Positions 7,606 through 15,718 of a stretch of DNA of 44,385 nucleotides are shown piece by piece. The notes below the pieces were generated by a model. It saw only the letters and a list, made by a program, of their open reading frames with translations. It searched no databases and had not been told where the DNA came from. Position 1 is the stretch's first letter; each line of letters starts with the position of its first letter. Position numbers and translations under genes: made by a program. Source of the stretch: an uncultured Oscillospiraceae bacterium (GTDB taxonomy: Bacteria; Bacillota; Clostridia; Oscillospirales; Oscillospiraceae); assembly GCA_944387625.1 (NCBI GenBank), contig CALXFQ010000008.1:1-44385 (forward strand), read 5' to 3'.

Positions 7606-8103
7606 ATGTATCAGATCGGTGAACAGGTGGTATATGGCATCCACGGGATCTGTCAGATCCTGGACGTGGAGGAGCGGCGGATCGATGGCAAGTCCCATCG
7701 TTATTATGTCCTGGAGCCTGCCGAGCAGCCCGGCACCAAGTTCTGGGTCCCGGTGGACGATCAGGCGGCGGTAGCCAAACTGCGCCCCGTGATCACCCGG
7801 GAGGAACTGGAGCAGGTCTTCCGATCCGACGCGATCCGGCAGGGCCAATGGATCGCTGATGAGAACCAGCGCAAGCAGCGCTATAAGGAGCTGATCACCC
7901 GGGGCGACCGGCTGTCTTTACTGCAGATGGTCTACGCGATCCACCAACAAAAGACCCTTTTACAGCAGAAAGGGAAGAAGCTCCACCTTTGTGATATCAA
8001 TTTCCTCCGGGACGCGGAACGGCTGCTGGACGCGGAGCTTTCCCAGGTCCTGGGGATCCCACGGCTCCAGGTGGAGTCGTACATACTCGACAGGATGGCG
8101 TAA
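7606..8103 (+). CDS. CarD/CdnL-family transcriptional regulator
   Basis: A 165-aa cytosolic regulator. The N-terminal 60 residues form the CarD_CdnL_TRCF Tudor-like module that binds the RNA polymerase beta subunit: MYQIGEQVVYGIHGICQILDVEER, YYVLEP and FWVPVDD. The rest is a helical domain, as in CdnL proteins that contact upstream promoter DNA and stabilise open complexes. The start is set by AAGGAG 9 nt upstream. The gene is monocistronic between strong hairpins. Which promoters it affects cannot be told from sequence. Confidence 0.88.
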   Translation: MYQIGEQVVYGIHGICQILDVEERRIDGKSHRYYVLEPAEQPGTKFWVPVDDQAAVAKLRPVITREELEQVFRSDAIRQGQWIADENQRKQRYKELITRGDRLSLLQMVYAIHQQKTLLQQKGKKLHLCDINFLRDAERLLDAELSQVLGIPRLQVESYILDRMA

Positions 8104-8120
8104 GCGCTCCAATAGGATAC

Positions 8121-8168
8121 AGCCCGGGCAGGTCTGAAGGAACGGATCCTTCAAGACCTGCCCGGGCT
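8121..8168. terminator. strong hairpin between converging CarD and HAD genes
   Basis: AGCCCGGGCAGGTCT and its complement AGACCTGCCCGGGCT form a 15-bp perfect stem, with a smaller GAAGGA/TCCTTC pairing in the loop. There is only a short T-run on either side. It is probably shared by both converging genes. Confidence 0.7.
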
Positions 8169-8192
8169 TTCGCATCCATCAGGCAAGCTGAT

Positions 8193-8825
8193 TTATAAAA
8201 GCATCTCCAAAAGCTGGGCAGGGGATCGGGCAATGGCCTCGGCACCGGCCGCTTCCATATCCGCCACCTCTCCGTACCCCCAGGCCACACCGATGGTCCC
8301 GATCCCATGGGCGGCAGCGCCGAGCACATCATATTTGGTATCGCCCACCATGACGATCTGATCGGATGCGGGGCAATGCTCCAGCAGATAGGCGATCACC
8401 TTGGATTTGGTGTCCCGGGAACCGTCCAAAGCCGCGCCGCAGATCCGATGGAAGTATCGGGCAAGGTCAAAGTGCTCCAGGATGGTCCTGGACATTTCCT
8501 CAGGCTTGGAGGTGGCCACATACAGCCGGTGTCCGGCGGCCCCCAAGGCTTCCAGCACCTCCCGTATGCCCTCATAGGGACGGTTTTCAAACAGACCGAT
8601 CGGCTGATACCGGCTGCGATAGATCCTGATCGCTTCCTCCACATCCGCTTCCCTGACACCGAAGCGCAGGAACGTTTCCCGCAAAGGCGGTCCGACGAAC
8701 ACCCGCATGGTCTGCCGGTCCGGTACCGGCAGGCCCAGGGTCCGCAGGGCCAAGGAGGCACAATTGATGATGCCCTCACCCGAGTCCGTCAGCGTGCCGT
8801 CCAGGTCAAACAGGATCGTTTTCAT
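8193..8825 (-). CDS. HAD-superfamily phosphatase (phosphoglycolate phosphatase-like)
   Basis: A 210-aa HAD subfamily I hydrolase. Motif I is ILFDLDGTLTDSG at the N-terminus (nucleophile Asp and acid Asp), motif II is VATSKPEEMS, and motif IV is VMVGDTKYDVLGA; a helical cap lies between I and II. It resembles phosphoglycolate phosphatase (Gph) and pyrophosphatase PpaX, which sequence alone does not separate. The start at 8825 follows GGAGG and lies 4 nt after the stop of the upstream membrane-protein gene. It is therefore the last gene of a three-gene operon. A longer frame to 8879 lacks a ribosome site. Confidence 0.85.
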   Translation of the reverse strand: MKTILFDLDGTLTDSGEGIINCASLALRTLGLPVPDRQTMRVFVGPPLRETFLRFGVREADVEEAIRIYRSRYQPIGLFENRPYEGIREVLEALGAAGHRLYVATSKPEEMSRTILEHFDLARYFHRICGAALDGSRDTKSKVIAYLLEHCPASDQIVMVGDTKYDVLGAAAHGIGTIGVAWGYGEVADMEAAGAEAIARSPAQLLEMLL

Positions 8826-8829
8826 ATGG

Positions 8830-10350
8830 TCATTCCTCCACAAGTTCATATAGATAATAGGTAAAATCAACGCCCTCAAAATACATGGAAGCGGTATCCA
8901 CCAGCTGATAGCGTGAACTGTCCACCTGGTAATTTTCCAGCGGATAGCGCCGGGTGATCACAAAGTCAACCTTGCCTTCCCGGATGTATTCGTACTGGGT
9001 CTCCCACATCCCCGGGGCGTTGACATTGAAGGTGCAGAAGAAGGGACAGACAGGGAGCGAGTCCGCGGCATAGTAAAAACCGGCATCCAAAAACCCAAAG
9101 TTCAGAAGGGTGGGGTCCTCTTTTTTATCCAGCATATACGCGGCGAACTGGAATTGGGGCATCTGCTCTTTTTCATAGCCCATCAGGTAGGTATTCGGAC
9201 TGGAAGCGTGGCATTGCAGCAGGCAGCACAGAGCCAACAGCCCCACCAGGCCGGAGCGAAGCATCCTCCGATCCGGTCCGACCTGCACATCCAGGGCTTT
9301 GCAAACGGCTTTAAGGGCCTTGGAGATACCGATCAGGCCGAAAACGGCATAGCCGCAAAGCACCAGGCTGTAATATACATAGCCCTTGCCCATGAAGGTG
9401 GTGAAGGCAAGACCGGCCAGGCTCAGCGTCACCGTCAGCAGCTGCCGGGACATCTGCTTGCCTTCCAGAAACAAATACCCCAGGCCAACGTACAACGCGG
9501 CGGCAAACAGCTTGTTTTTCAGCAGGGCCGAGGAGAACTGGGACAGGATCTGGTCCAGCAGGGGCTGTGCGTTCTCCTCTGGATATAAGAACAGATTGTT
9601 GTAGAAATAGCAGGTAAAAAGCTCTTCCAAAGCGCCGTTTACGGTAAAATAGAGCAATACAACGGCGCTGACCAGGCCGATCCCCAGCAGGAACGCGCAG
9701 ATGGTCCGCAGGAGCTGCCGCCAGTCCCGGACCCAGCCAATATACACGATCAGCACCGCCAGCGCAAGACCTATATAAAAGCCTGCCATGGTGTACTTGA
9801 TCCAAAAGGCGGCCCCGGCAAAAATACCGTTCACTAGCGCCTCCCGGAAGGTCAGGCCCCGGTCCTCATGGATCGCGCGCATAACGCTGTATAGCCCATA
9901 GGCGAACAGGAACAGGCAGTTCTGCTCCACGCTGCCGCCGTGGGAGAAAGCCCGGGTGGTGGTGATCAGCGCCAGCCCTAAGACGATCGGATAGCAGAAC
10001 CAGCTTTTGCCCAGGTAGAGCTGGGCGATCTTGCCGCTGTAGTACAGGAACAGGGTGAAGCAGATCACTTCCAGCAGATACTGCCCCAGAAAGGAGCGTT
10101 GGCTGAACAGGGCCACGATGGCGTAAACAAAATACAGCACCGGGCCTTTTTGCTCATATAGATCCACATAAGGGACCAGTCCATTGAGCATCCCCCGGCC
10201 AAGCGTCAGGAAGCAGTGGACATCCACCCAGTCGTTCATAGGATACAGCGGCGAGCTTTTTGAGCAGATCGCCAGGACCGCCGTGCTGGTCAGCAGGCTG
10301 AACAGCAGCAGGGCGCGCCTTTGGATAAAGTCATGGATCTTCCTGGTCAT
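8830..10350 (-). CDS. polytopic membrane protein, GT-C/family-39-like glycosyltransferase
   Basis: A 506-aa protein with roughly ten or more hydrophobic segments. Near the N-terminus, NDWVDVHCFLTLGRGMLNGL followed by VPYVDLYEQKGPVLYF matches the first extracytoplasmic loop of ArnT/PMT-like GT-C transferases, where an acidic residue is catalytic. The C-terminal 90 residues form a soluble domain. Such proteins transfer sugars from polyprenyl-phosphate donors to cell-surface acceptors. The upstream gene encodes a DPM1/GtrB-type enzyme that would make such a donor, and the two overlap by 20 nt. GAAAGGA precedes the ATG at 10350. Donor sugar and acceptor are unknown. Confidence 0.75.
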   Translation of the reverse strand: MTRKIHDFIQRRALLLFSLLTSTAVLAICSKSSPLYPMNDWVDVHCFLTLGRGMLNGLVPYVDLYEQKGPVLYFVYAIVALFSQRSFLGQYLLEVICFTLFLYYSGKIAQLYLGKSWFCYPIVLGLALITTTRAFSHGGSVEQNCLFLFAYGLYSVMRAIHEDRGLTFREALVNGIFAGAAFWIKYTMAGFYIGLALAVLIVYIGWVRDWRQLLRTICAFLLGIGLVSAVVLLYFTVNGALEELFTCYFYNNLFLYPEENAQPLLDQILSQFSSALLKNKLFAAALYVGLGYLFLEGKQMSRQLLTVTLSLAGLAFTTFMGKGYVYYSLVLCGYAVFGLIGISKALKAVCKALDVQVGPDRRMLRSGLVGLLALCCLLQCHASSPNTYLMGYEKEQMPQFQFAAYMLDKKEDPTLLNFGFLDAGFYYAADSLPVCPFFCTFNVNAPGMWETQYEYIREGKVDFVITRRYPLENYQVDSSRYQLVDTASMYFEGVDFTYYLYELVEE

Positions 10351-11293
10351 CGTTTGTCCTTTCGCTGATGATGTATCTCGGGCGGCCTTTGACCTCCAGA
10401 TAGATCTTTCCCACATATTCGCCCAGGACCCCGATACAGCTCAATTGGATCCCGCCGATAAAGCAGATGATACAGGTCATGCTGGCCCAGCCGGGGACCG
10501 CATCCCCCATCAGCGCCACCACTACGGACCAGATCACCCCGATGAAGCTGATCAGCGCGATCAGCAGGCCCAGCCCCATGATGATCTGCAGGGGACGGAC
10601 GCTCAGACTGGTGATCCCGTTAAAGGCCAGTTGTAGCATCTTGGAGAAGGGATACTTGCTCTCACCGGCCATCCGGGGACGACGTTCGTAATAGACACAG
10701 GTGCTTTTAAATCCAACCAAGGGGAACATCCCCCGAAGGAACAGATTGACTTCCTTGAAGTTGGAAAACTCCCGAAGCACCCGGCTGGATACCAATCGAT
10801 AGTCCGCGTGGTCATACACTGTTTCCACGCCCATGGCCCCCATGAACTTATAAAAGCCCCGGGCGGTGGTGCGTTTGAAAAAGCTGTCGGTGTCCCGGCT
10901 GCTGCGGACACCGTAGACGATCTGGCTGCCGTCCAGGTAGGCGTCCACCATCTGGGTCATGGCGTGGATATCGTCCTGTCCGTCACAGTCGATGGTGATG
11001 GTGATGTCACACCGATCCCTGGCCTCCATCATGCCTGCCAAAAGGGCGTTTTGATGGCCCCGGTTCCGGCTCTGGCGGATCCCGATATAGTGCGGATCTT
11101 CCTGGGATAACTGGGTGATGATCTGCCAGGTATGATCTTTAGAGCCGTCGTCCACGAATAAGATCCGGCTGTCGTCCCGGATCTTCCCCTGGGCAGTCAT
11201 CTGCCGCAGCTGTTCAAGAAACAGCCCGGAGGTGATCGGCAATACTTCTTCTTCATTGTAGCAGGGAACGATGATATATAGCTTCGGTATCAT
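10331..11293 (-). CDS. GT2 glycosyltransferase, polyprenyl-phosphate sugar synthase type
   Basis: A 320-aa family-2 glycosyltransferase with the DPM1/GtrB layout. The N-terminal catalytic domain has IIVPCYNEEEVLP, ILFVDDGSKDHTW, TITIDCDGQDD and RSSRDTDSFFKR; two C-terminal membrane helices follow (about residues 230-295). Such enzymes move a sugar from a nucleotide donor onto polyprenyl phosphate. The start at 11293 is preferred to an ATG at 11302 because GGAAGGGG abuts the latter with no spacing. It is the first gene of the operon with the membrane glycosyltransferase and the HAD phosphatase. Confidence 0.87.
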   Translation of the reverse strand: MIPKLYIIVPCYNEEEVLPITSGLFLEQLRQMTAQGKIRDDSRILFVDDGSKDHTWQIITQLSQEDPHYIGIRQSRNRGHQNALLAGMMEARDRCDITITIDCDGQDDIHAMTQMVDAYLDGSQIVYGVRSSRDTDSFFKRTTARGFYKFMGAMGVETVYDHADYRLVSSRVLREFSNFKEVNLFLRGMFPLVGFKSTCVYYERRPRMAGESKYPFSKMLQLAFNGITSLSVRPLQIIMGLGLLIALISFIGVIWSVVVALMGDAVPGWASMTCIICFIGGIQLSCIGVLGEYVGKIYLEVKGRPRYIISERTNDDQEDP

Positions 11294-11325
11294 GGATGGC
11301 ATCCCCTTCCTGGAAGTCAAGCTCT

Positions 11326-11354
11326 ATTATAATCCATCATCCCGCCCAAGGCAA
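11326..11354 (-). promoter_or_regulatory. SigA-type promoter of the glycosyltransferase operon
   Basis: On the minus strand TTGCCT (11354-11349), a 17-bp spacer and a consensus TATAAT (11331-11326). Confidence 0.7.
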
Positions 11355-11379
11355 CGGAAACTTTTCAGGCGGCATAGTC

Positions 11380-11410
11380 ATGCCCTCCCGGCTCTGCGCC
11401 GGGAGGGCAT
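11380..11410 (-). terminator. hairpin downstream of the unknown 471-aa gene
   Basis: ATGCCCTCCCGG and CCGGGAGGGCAT form a 12-bp perfect stem with a 7-nt loop, 4 nt beyond the minus-strand stop. No T-run follows, so termination strength is uncertain. Confidence 0.6.
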
Positions 11411-11414
11411 CATT

Positions 11415-12830
11415 TCATGGGAGCAGTGGAACAGAGAGGTCCTGGCGCAGCTTTTGCCGGAACACCATGCGCCACAGGATGTTCCGGGCAGGAACGTGGC
11501 GCAGGGAGGAAACGGCGAAATGTCCCACCGGCGGGATCTTCCCGGCCGGGAAGGCCCCAGCCGCCGCCTGCCGGCTGCCGGGGAAGGGGTCTCCCGGATC
11601 GCAGTCCACTATCTGAAACTCCTCCGGGCTGATCGGAGGATCCAGGGTGAAATTCAGTCTGGTATAACAGCAAGGATGGTTGCTCAGGAAATTGGGGTCC
11701 AGGGACTCTCTTGTCTGGCTCAGGACCTTCAGGGTATGTACCTGGCCGGTGGACGGATCGGTAAAGTCAAGGGTCTTTCCGTTTTCAGGGGCGTTGAACC
11801 GCTGGCCCGGCACCTGCACCGGCGCCGCCTCCAGCTGAAGCTCCAGGGAACGGATCGGCGGGTTTTTCCCTTTTCGCAGGAAGCACTCCCGGCGAAGCAG
11901 ATAGCCCTTTTCCCGGTCCAGGCCATAATGCTCCAGGGTCCGCCGGGCAGACCAGTCATTGTCGCCCACCGGGTCCCAGCGCAGGACGAAGCTCTTTTTC
12001 AGCGGCGCGGGCCGGCCGTTGACCAACAGACTGCCTGTGGCCTGTACGCCCAGGGGGTCGTCCAACGCCCGGCGCATCTGTTCTTCCACGGAAAGCATAT
12101 CGGCGCTCTTTGCGCCCCACTTTTCATCAAAGGCGATCATCGCTTCCCCGGAAACTTCCAGGACGGAGTCCACCACGATGCCGTCTTCGCACAGGTACAC
12201 CGCCGGGACCTGCCAGCGTTCGTCCTCCCACTGGAAATGCCGGTCCAGAGCCATTTCCTGCCCTGCCTTGGCCTTGTCACACCATTCAAAGAAGCCTTTA
12301 CCGAAGCCCACGTTCCATCTCAGACCACCGGGCCGGATGGGACACCACTCATAATAACTCGGGTGGAGGGGCAGGGCAGAGTGGTCGAAGGAGGCTTGAA
12401 GATCCAGGATGTATCCATAAGGATCTGAGATCTTAGGCGGATGGTAGGTGTTTTCCAAGGCCCGCAGCACGGACCGGGTCTTATAGTCCGGGCGCACGGT
12501 CTGGATCTGGCGCAGGAACTGGACCCGGCTCAAAGCATAAGTCCCGGCGATCACACCAGCATGGCCGCAGCTCAGGATCAGCCCGATCCACTCGGCCATG
12601 CTCCTGGCTACCGGGTAAACACAGTCGCCGGGAGGGGCCTTGGGATCGACTACGAACACCGTGTCGCCAAACCCCTCCACCAAGCAAAAATGGATGTCCG
12701 ACTCTGCCAGCCAGGCCACCACCCGGCTGCCGGTGGGGGTGAATACATCCTCGCTGGTATCCGGGCCGGTCCAAAGTCCTATGGGCAGAGTGTCCAGGCT
12801 GGAGGTCCTGAATCGTTCGTACAGCTTCAT
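11415..12830 (-). CDS. hypothetical protein downstream of the choloylglycine hydrolase
   Basis: A 471-aa, probably soluble protein that I do not recognise. The N-terminal 110 residues (VVAWLAESDIHFCLVEGFG, VFVVDP, CVYPVARSMAEWIGLILSCG) have the rhythm of SMI1/KNR4 (SUKH)-type domains, but this is a weak impression. The rest is rich in Trp, Pro and charged residues, with no signal peptide or membrane helix. It begins 21 nt after the choloylglycine-hydrolase-family gene and is very probably co-transcribed with it. A functional link is inferred only from that. Confidence 0.7.
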   Translation of the reverse strand: MKLYERFRTSSLDTLPIGLWTGPDTSEDVFTPTGSRVVAWLAESDIHFCLVEGFGDTVFVVDPKAPPGDCVYPVARSMAEWIGLILSCGHAGVIAGTYALSRVQFLRQIQTVRPDYKTRSVLRALENTYHPPKISDPYGYILDLQASFDHSALPLHPSYYEWCPIRPGGLRWNVGFGKGFFEWCDKAKAGQEMALDRHFQWEDERWQVPAVYLCEDGIVVDSVLEVSGEAMIAFDEKWGAKSADMLSVEEQMRRALDDPLGVQATGSLLVNGRPAPLKKSFVLRWDPVGDNDWSARRTLEHYGLDREKGYLLRRECFLRKGKNPPIRSLELQLEAAPVQVPGQRFNAPENGKTLDFTDPSTGQVHTLKVLSQTRESLDPNFLSNHPCCYTRLNFTLDPPISPEEFQIVDCDPGDPFPGSRQAAAGAFPAGKIPPVGHFAVSSLRHVPARNILWRMVFRQKLRQDLSVPLLP

Positions 12831-12851
12831 CGCTGCTCACCTTCCTTGCTC

Positions 12852-13805
12852 TCAATTTTGTATGGTGATCTGTGGGGCGTCCATCAGGGGATAGGTGATA
12901 AGGGCATCGCGGTCCAGATCCTCCCGGCCCATATCCACGCCGATGATCTGGCTGTTGTCGTAGGTGGTGTAGTAGTAGATCCCCCGCCGGGTGTCGCAGC
13001 AGCAGGAATAACGGGTGATATCGTATTCGCCTCCGGCAAGACGGACGCTGCCCCGGGGCATGGCGACGGAGGAAAGGATGTGGAAGAACTGCCGGACGTC
13101 CCCGGCACCCGGTCCCGAAGAAACGGAATTGGACTTAACGAAGGCGGCACGGACGAACCGGGAAGGGGAGGAAAAGTCACCGGGCAAGCCGATCGCCGGC
13201 ATACCTACGCAGTACGCCGCCCCATCTTCCGCCTCTGCCGAAGAGAGATGGCTGTGGTCTGCCAGGCGGTACAGATGGTAGGGGAAGGGCGGCTCGTTGG
13301 TGAGGACACCGGCCGGATCGTCGTAGAGCTTTAAGCCGTCGGCCGCAGGCTCTGCCACCAGGCTGGACCGGGCATCGCAGAGCATCCAGTGCAGTGGGGC
13401 CGGCGGCAGATCCCCACGGAAGGGGATATCGATCAGCCGTACCTTTTCCAGCAAGGCCCGTGCTTGCAGGGTATCGGCGCATTGGCCCAGGACCCAGCCG
13501 ATCAGCTCAAAGGAGGCGATATTGTCCCATCCGATCTTTTCGGAAAGATACCGGGCGCTGTGAGGAAAATTCAATCCCGCCATGCTCAGGCCATGCTCGT
13601 TGGTGGCTTCATAATACAGCGGATAGCCATCCATCACCGTAGCCATGCCGATCATGGCGTAGTGTTCCGAAAGGGTCTGCATCCTTCGGAATCGAAAAGG
13701 GTATCGGCGAGGGGTGATAGTCACCGTTTCTTTATAGCCATATCCCAGGTCCAGATTCCTTCCAAAATAGTGGTCGTGAGAAAGGTAGCTGATGGCAGTA
13801 CACAA
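12852..13805 (-). CDS. cbh: choloylglycine hydrolase family protein (bile salt hydrolase/penicillin V acylase type)
   Basis: Ntn-hydrolase that cleaves linear amide bonds; relatives deconjugate glycine- or taurine-linked bile acids. The start is a TTG at 13805, giving a 317-aa protein that begins M-C-T-A-I-S-Y. This exposes Cys2, the catalytic nucleophile of the family. GGAGG (13821-13817) precedes it by 11 nt. Family residues then fall in the expected places: GRNLD (R16, D19), GLNF (N79), LTNEPPF (N170), SRFVR (R219). The promoter at 13840-13868 would start transcription at about 13833, downstream of the ATG at 13862, so the longer frame is excluded. Bile acids versus penicillin V or N-acyl homoserine lactones cannot be settled by sequence. 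Confidence 0.9.
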   Translation of the reverse strand: MCTAISYLSHDHYFGRNLDLGYGYKETVTITPRRYPFRFRRMQTLSEHYAMIGMATVMDGYPLYYEATNEHGLSMAGLNFPHSARYLSEKIGWDNIASFELIGWVLGQCADTLQARALLEKVRLIDIPFRGDLPPAPLHWMLCDARSSLVAEPAADGLKLYDDPAGVLTNEPPFPYHLYRLADHSHLSSAEAEDGAAYCVGMPAIGLPGDFSSPSRFVRAAFVKSNSVSSGPGAGDVRQFFHILSSVAMPRGSVRLAGGEYDITRYSCCCDTRRGIYYYTTYDNSQIIGVDMGREDLDRDALITYPLMDAPQITIQN

Positions 13806-13839
13806 GACGACATCATCCTCCAAACTTCGATCTTTGCTT

Positions 13840-13868
13840 AGTATATCATCGATCTTTCCCATTTACAA
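13840..13868 (-). promoter_or_regulatory. SigA-type promoter of the choloylglycine hydrolase gene
   Basis: On the minus strand TTGTAA (13868-13863), a 17-bp spacer and TATACT (13845-13840). Confidence 0.65.
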
Positions 13869-13911
13869 TATTGATCAAACAAATTCTTTGTATGAAAATG
13901 CTAAAAATTGC

Positions 13912-13936
13912 CTCTGCCTGGGCATCCCGGGCAGAG
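13912..13936. terminator. hairpin between the divergent cbh and spoIIA promoters
   Basis: CTCTGCC and GGCAGAG flank a loop that can itself pair GGG with CCC. A T-run follows at 13942-13947. No plus-strand gene ends here, so it could be a leftover terminator or part of the spoIIA leader. Confidence 0.4.
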
Positions 13937-14027
13937 ATCTGTTTTTTGCAGATCCTTGTTTGCGACTGAAAAACCGATCAGGGTTGGATTATACTATCCA
14001 TGCTAAATATGAAGGAGGCGCCGACAA

Positions 14028-14345
14028 ATGCAATTTACCAGTTTCCTGCAAGATGGGAATTTGACCGTGGCGTTGACCGGTGAGATCGACCACCACAGCG
14101 CGAAGGGATATATCCAGTCTATCGCCGCGAAGATCGAAGCATATACGCCGTCCGTGTGTATCCTGGACTTTAAAGAGGTCAGCTTCGTGGACTCTTCCGG
14201 GATCGCGGTGGTGATCAACGCATTGCGATGCATGACCCAGATCGAAGGGCATCTGGTCTTATCCGGCCTTTCGGAACAGCCCATGAAGGTCTTCCGGGCA
14301 TCCGGGGTGGACAAACTTGTACAGATCAAGGAGGCAGTTTCATGA
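14028..14345 (+). CDS. spoIIAA: anti-sigma-F factor antagonist SpoIIAA
   Basis: A 105-aa STAS-domain protein that releases sigma-F in the forespore. Unphosphorylated SpoIIAA binds SpoIIAB and displaces sigma-F, and SpoIIAB inactivates it by phosphorylating a serine. The regulated serine lies in VDSSGIAV (Ser56/Ser57), and the family core LDFKEVSFVDSSG is intact. GGAGG precedes the ATG. The stop overlaps the spoIIAB start (ATGA, 14342-14345), giving translational coupling. In Bacillus the operon is SigH-dependent; I found no convincing SigH promoter in the 160 bp upstream, only TTGGATTA near 13984. Confidence 0.95.
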   Translation: MQFTSFLQDGNLTVALTGEIDHHSAKGYIQSIAAKIEAYTPSVCILDFKEVSFVDSSGIAVVINALRCMTQIEGHLVLSGLSEQPMKVFRASGVDKLVQIKEAVS

Positions 14346-14773
14346 AATTCGAGAACTACATGACCCTGGAGTTCCCCAGCCGGTCCTGTAACGAGGCTTT
14401 TGCCCGGTCCGCCGTGGCGTGCTTCGCCGCCCAGCTGGACCCCACCGTGGAGGAGCTGGGAGATATCCGTACCGCGGTGTCCGAAGCGGTGACGAACTGC
14501 ATCGTCCACGGCTACCCTGAAAAGCTGGGAACGATCACTGTGCGGTGCAGGATCTTAAAGGGCCAGATCCTGGACATCGTGGTAAAGGACCGGGGCGTGG
14601 GGATCAGTGACATCGAGCAGGCCCGCAGGCCCATGTTCACCACCGGGGGCGCGGAGCGCAGCGGCATGGGCTTTACGATCATGGAGAGCTTTATGACCGA
14701 GCTGGAGATCTCCTCCACGCCCGGCAAGGGGACCACGGTACATATGCGGCGGAAGCTCCAGCGCAGGAAATGA
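14342..14773 (+). CDS. spoIIAB: anti-sigma-F factor / serine kinase SpoIIAB
   Basis: A 143-aa GHKL-fold protein that holds sigma-F inactive and phosphorylates SpoIIAA. The ATP-binding boxes are visible: N box EAVTNCIVHGY (about residues 46-56), G1 box VKDRGVGISD and G2-region SGMGFTIMESFM. The start is the ATG overlapping the spoIIAA stop. The stop overlaps the sigF start by ATGA (14770-14773), so the three subunits are coupled as in other endospore formers. Confidence 0.95.
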   Translation: MKFENYMTLEFPSRSCNEAFARSAVACFAAQLDPTVEELGDIRTAVSEAVTNCIVHGYPEKLGTITVRCRILKGQILDIVVKDRGVGISDIEQARRPMFTTGGAERSGMGFTIMESFMTELEISSTPGKGTTVHMRRKLQRRK

Positions 14774-15483
14774 GGACCACAGAAGAACTGATCCAGGCGG
14801 CCCAGGCCGGCGACCCGGAGGCAGGGGAGGAGCTGATACAGGCCAATTCCGCCCTGATCTGGTCCGTGGCCCGGCGGTTCATCGGCCGGGGGACGGAAAC
14901 AGAGGACCTGTATCAGCTGGGCTGTCTTGGGTTCATCAAGGCGGTGGAAGGCTTCGACCTGACCTTCGGCACCCAGTTCTCCACCTACGCGGTGCCTAAG
15001 ATCGCCGGAGAGATCCGCCGGTTCCTCCGGGATGACGGGGCGGTCAAAGTATCCAGGAGCTTGAAAGAGCAGGCGGCGGCCATTCGGTCCATGCGGGTCC
15101 ATCTGATCGGCGCCTTAGGCCGGGAACCGACCCTGCAGGAGCTGTCCCGGCAGACCGGCCTGACCCCGGAGCAGATCGCGGAGGCGGAGACCGCCACCGC
15201 TGGGACCGAGTCGATCAATCGCCAGCTTGGGGAAGACGGCTTCTCTCTGGAAAGCATCCTGACAGACCCGGACGGGGAGGAGAAGCTCCTGGAAAAGATC
15301 GCCCTGCGTCAGGGGATCGAACAGCTCCCGGAACGGGAACGGATGGTGATCGGCCTGCGGTATTTCCATGGCCTGACCCAGGAGCGGGTGTCCCGGGTCC
15401 TGGGGGTGAGCCAGGTCCAGATATCCAGGATCGAGAAAAAGGCCCTGGAGCATCTGCGGAAGCTGATGGAGATATCGGAATGA
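14770..15483 (+). CDS. sigF: RNA polymerase sigma-F factor
   Basis: Forespore-specific sigma factor (SpoIIAC), 237 aa, sigma-70 family of the SigB/F/G type. Region 2 spans about residues 30-95 (RRFIGRGTETEDLYQLGCLGFIKAVEGFD, QFSTYAVPKIAGEIRRFLRDD), region 3 about 100-150 (REPTLQELSRQTGL), and the region 4 helix-turn-helix LTQERVSRVLGVSQVQISRIEKKAL closes the protein. It is the last gene of spoIIAA-spoIIAB-sigF and overlaps spoIIAB by 4 nt. Two hairpins follow immediately. Confidence 0.96.
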   Translation: MRTTEELIQAAQAGDPEAGEELIQANSALIWSVARRFIGRGTETEDLYQLGCLGFIKAVEGFDLTFGTQFSTYAVPKIAGEIRRFLRDDGAVKVSRSLKEQAAAIRSMRVHLIGALGREPTLQELSRQTGLTPEQIAEAETATAGTESINRQLGEDGFSLESILTDPDGEEKLLEKIALRQGIEQLPERERMVIGLRYFHGLTQERVSRVLGVSQVQISRIEKKALEHLRKLMEISE

Positions 15484-15494
15484 AGGATCGAATA

Positions 15495-15569
15495 GACCTG
15501 GGACCAGGCGGCCCAGGTCTTAGGCCATCGAAAAGGCCCCGGTTTTGTGTTACGCAAAACCGGGGCCTT
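15495..15569 (+). terminator. tandem hairpins after sigF
   Basis: The first hairpin is GACCTGGG/CCCAGGTC (15495-15519). The second (15533-15569) has a perfect 15-bp stem, AAGGCCCCGGTTTTG with its complement, and a 7-nt loop. Neither has a classic T-run on the plus strand. Confidence 0.6.
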
Positions 15570-15627
15570 GTCTGCGAACAGGAAAGATCAGAAAGATCTT
15601 TCCGAAAACAGGACAGGCATCCTCTGC

Positions 15628-15656
15628 TGGACATTTTTGGCAGACTGCGCTATACT
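15628..15656 (+). promoter_or_regulatory. SigA-type promoter of the small membrane protein gene
   Basis: TGGACA (15628-15633), a 17-bp spacer and TATACT (15651-15656). Confidence 0.6.
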
Positions 15657-15718
15657 AACGGTACTGGCAGATCCTGGCGTTTCCTTATCCAACTTCAATA
15701 TGGTCAAGGAGGGTCAAT

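Noticed and set aside
14228..14341. Upstream extension of spoIIAB
   Set aside because: The frame is open but overlaps spoIIAA coding sequence and lacks a ribosome site; the ATGA-coupled start at 14342 matches the family length.
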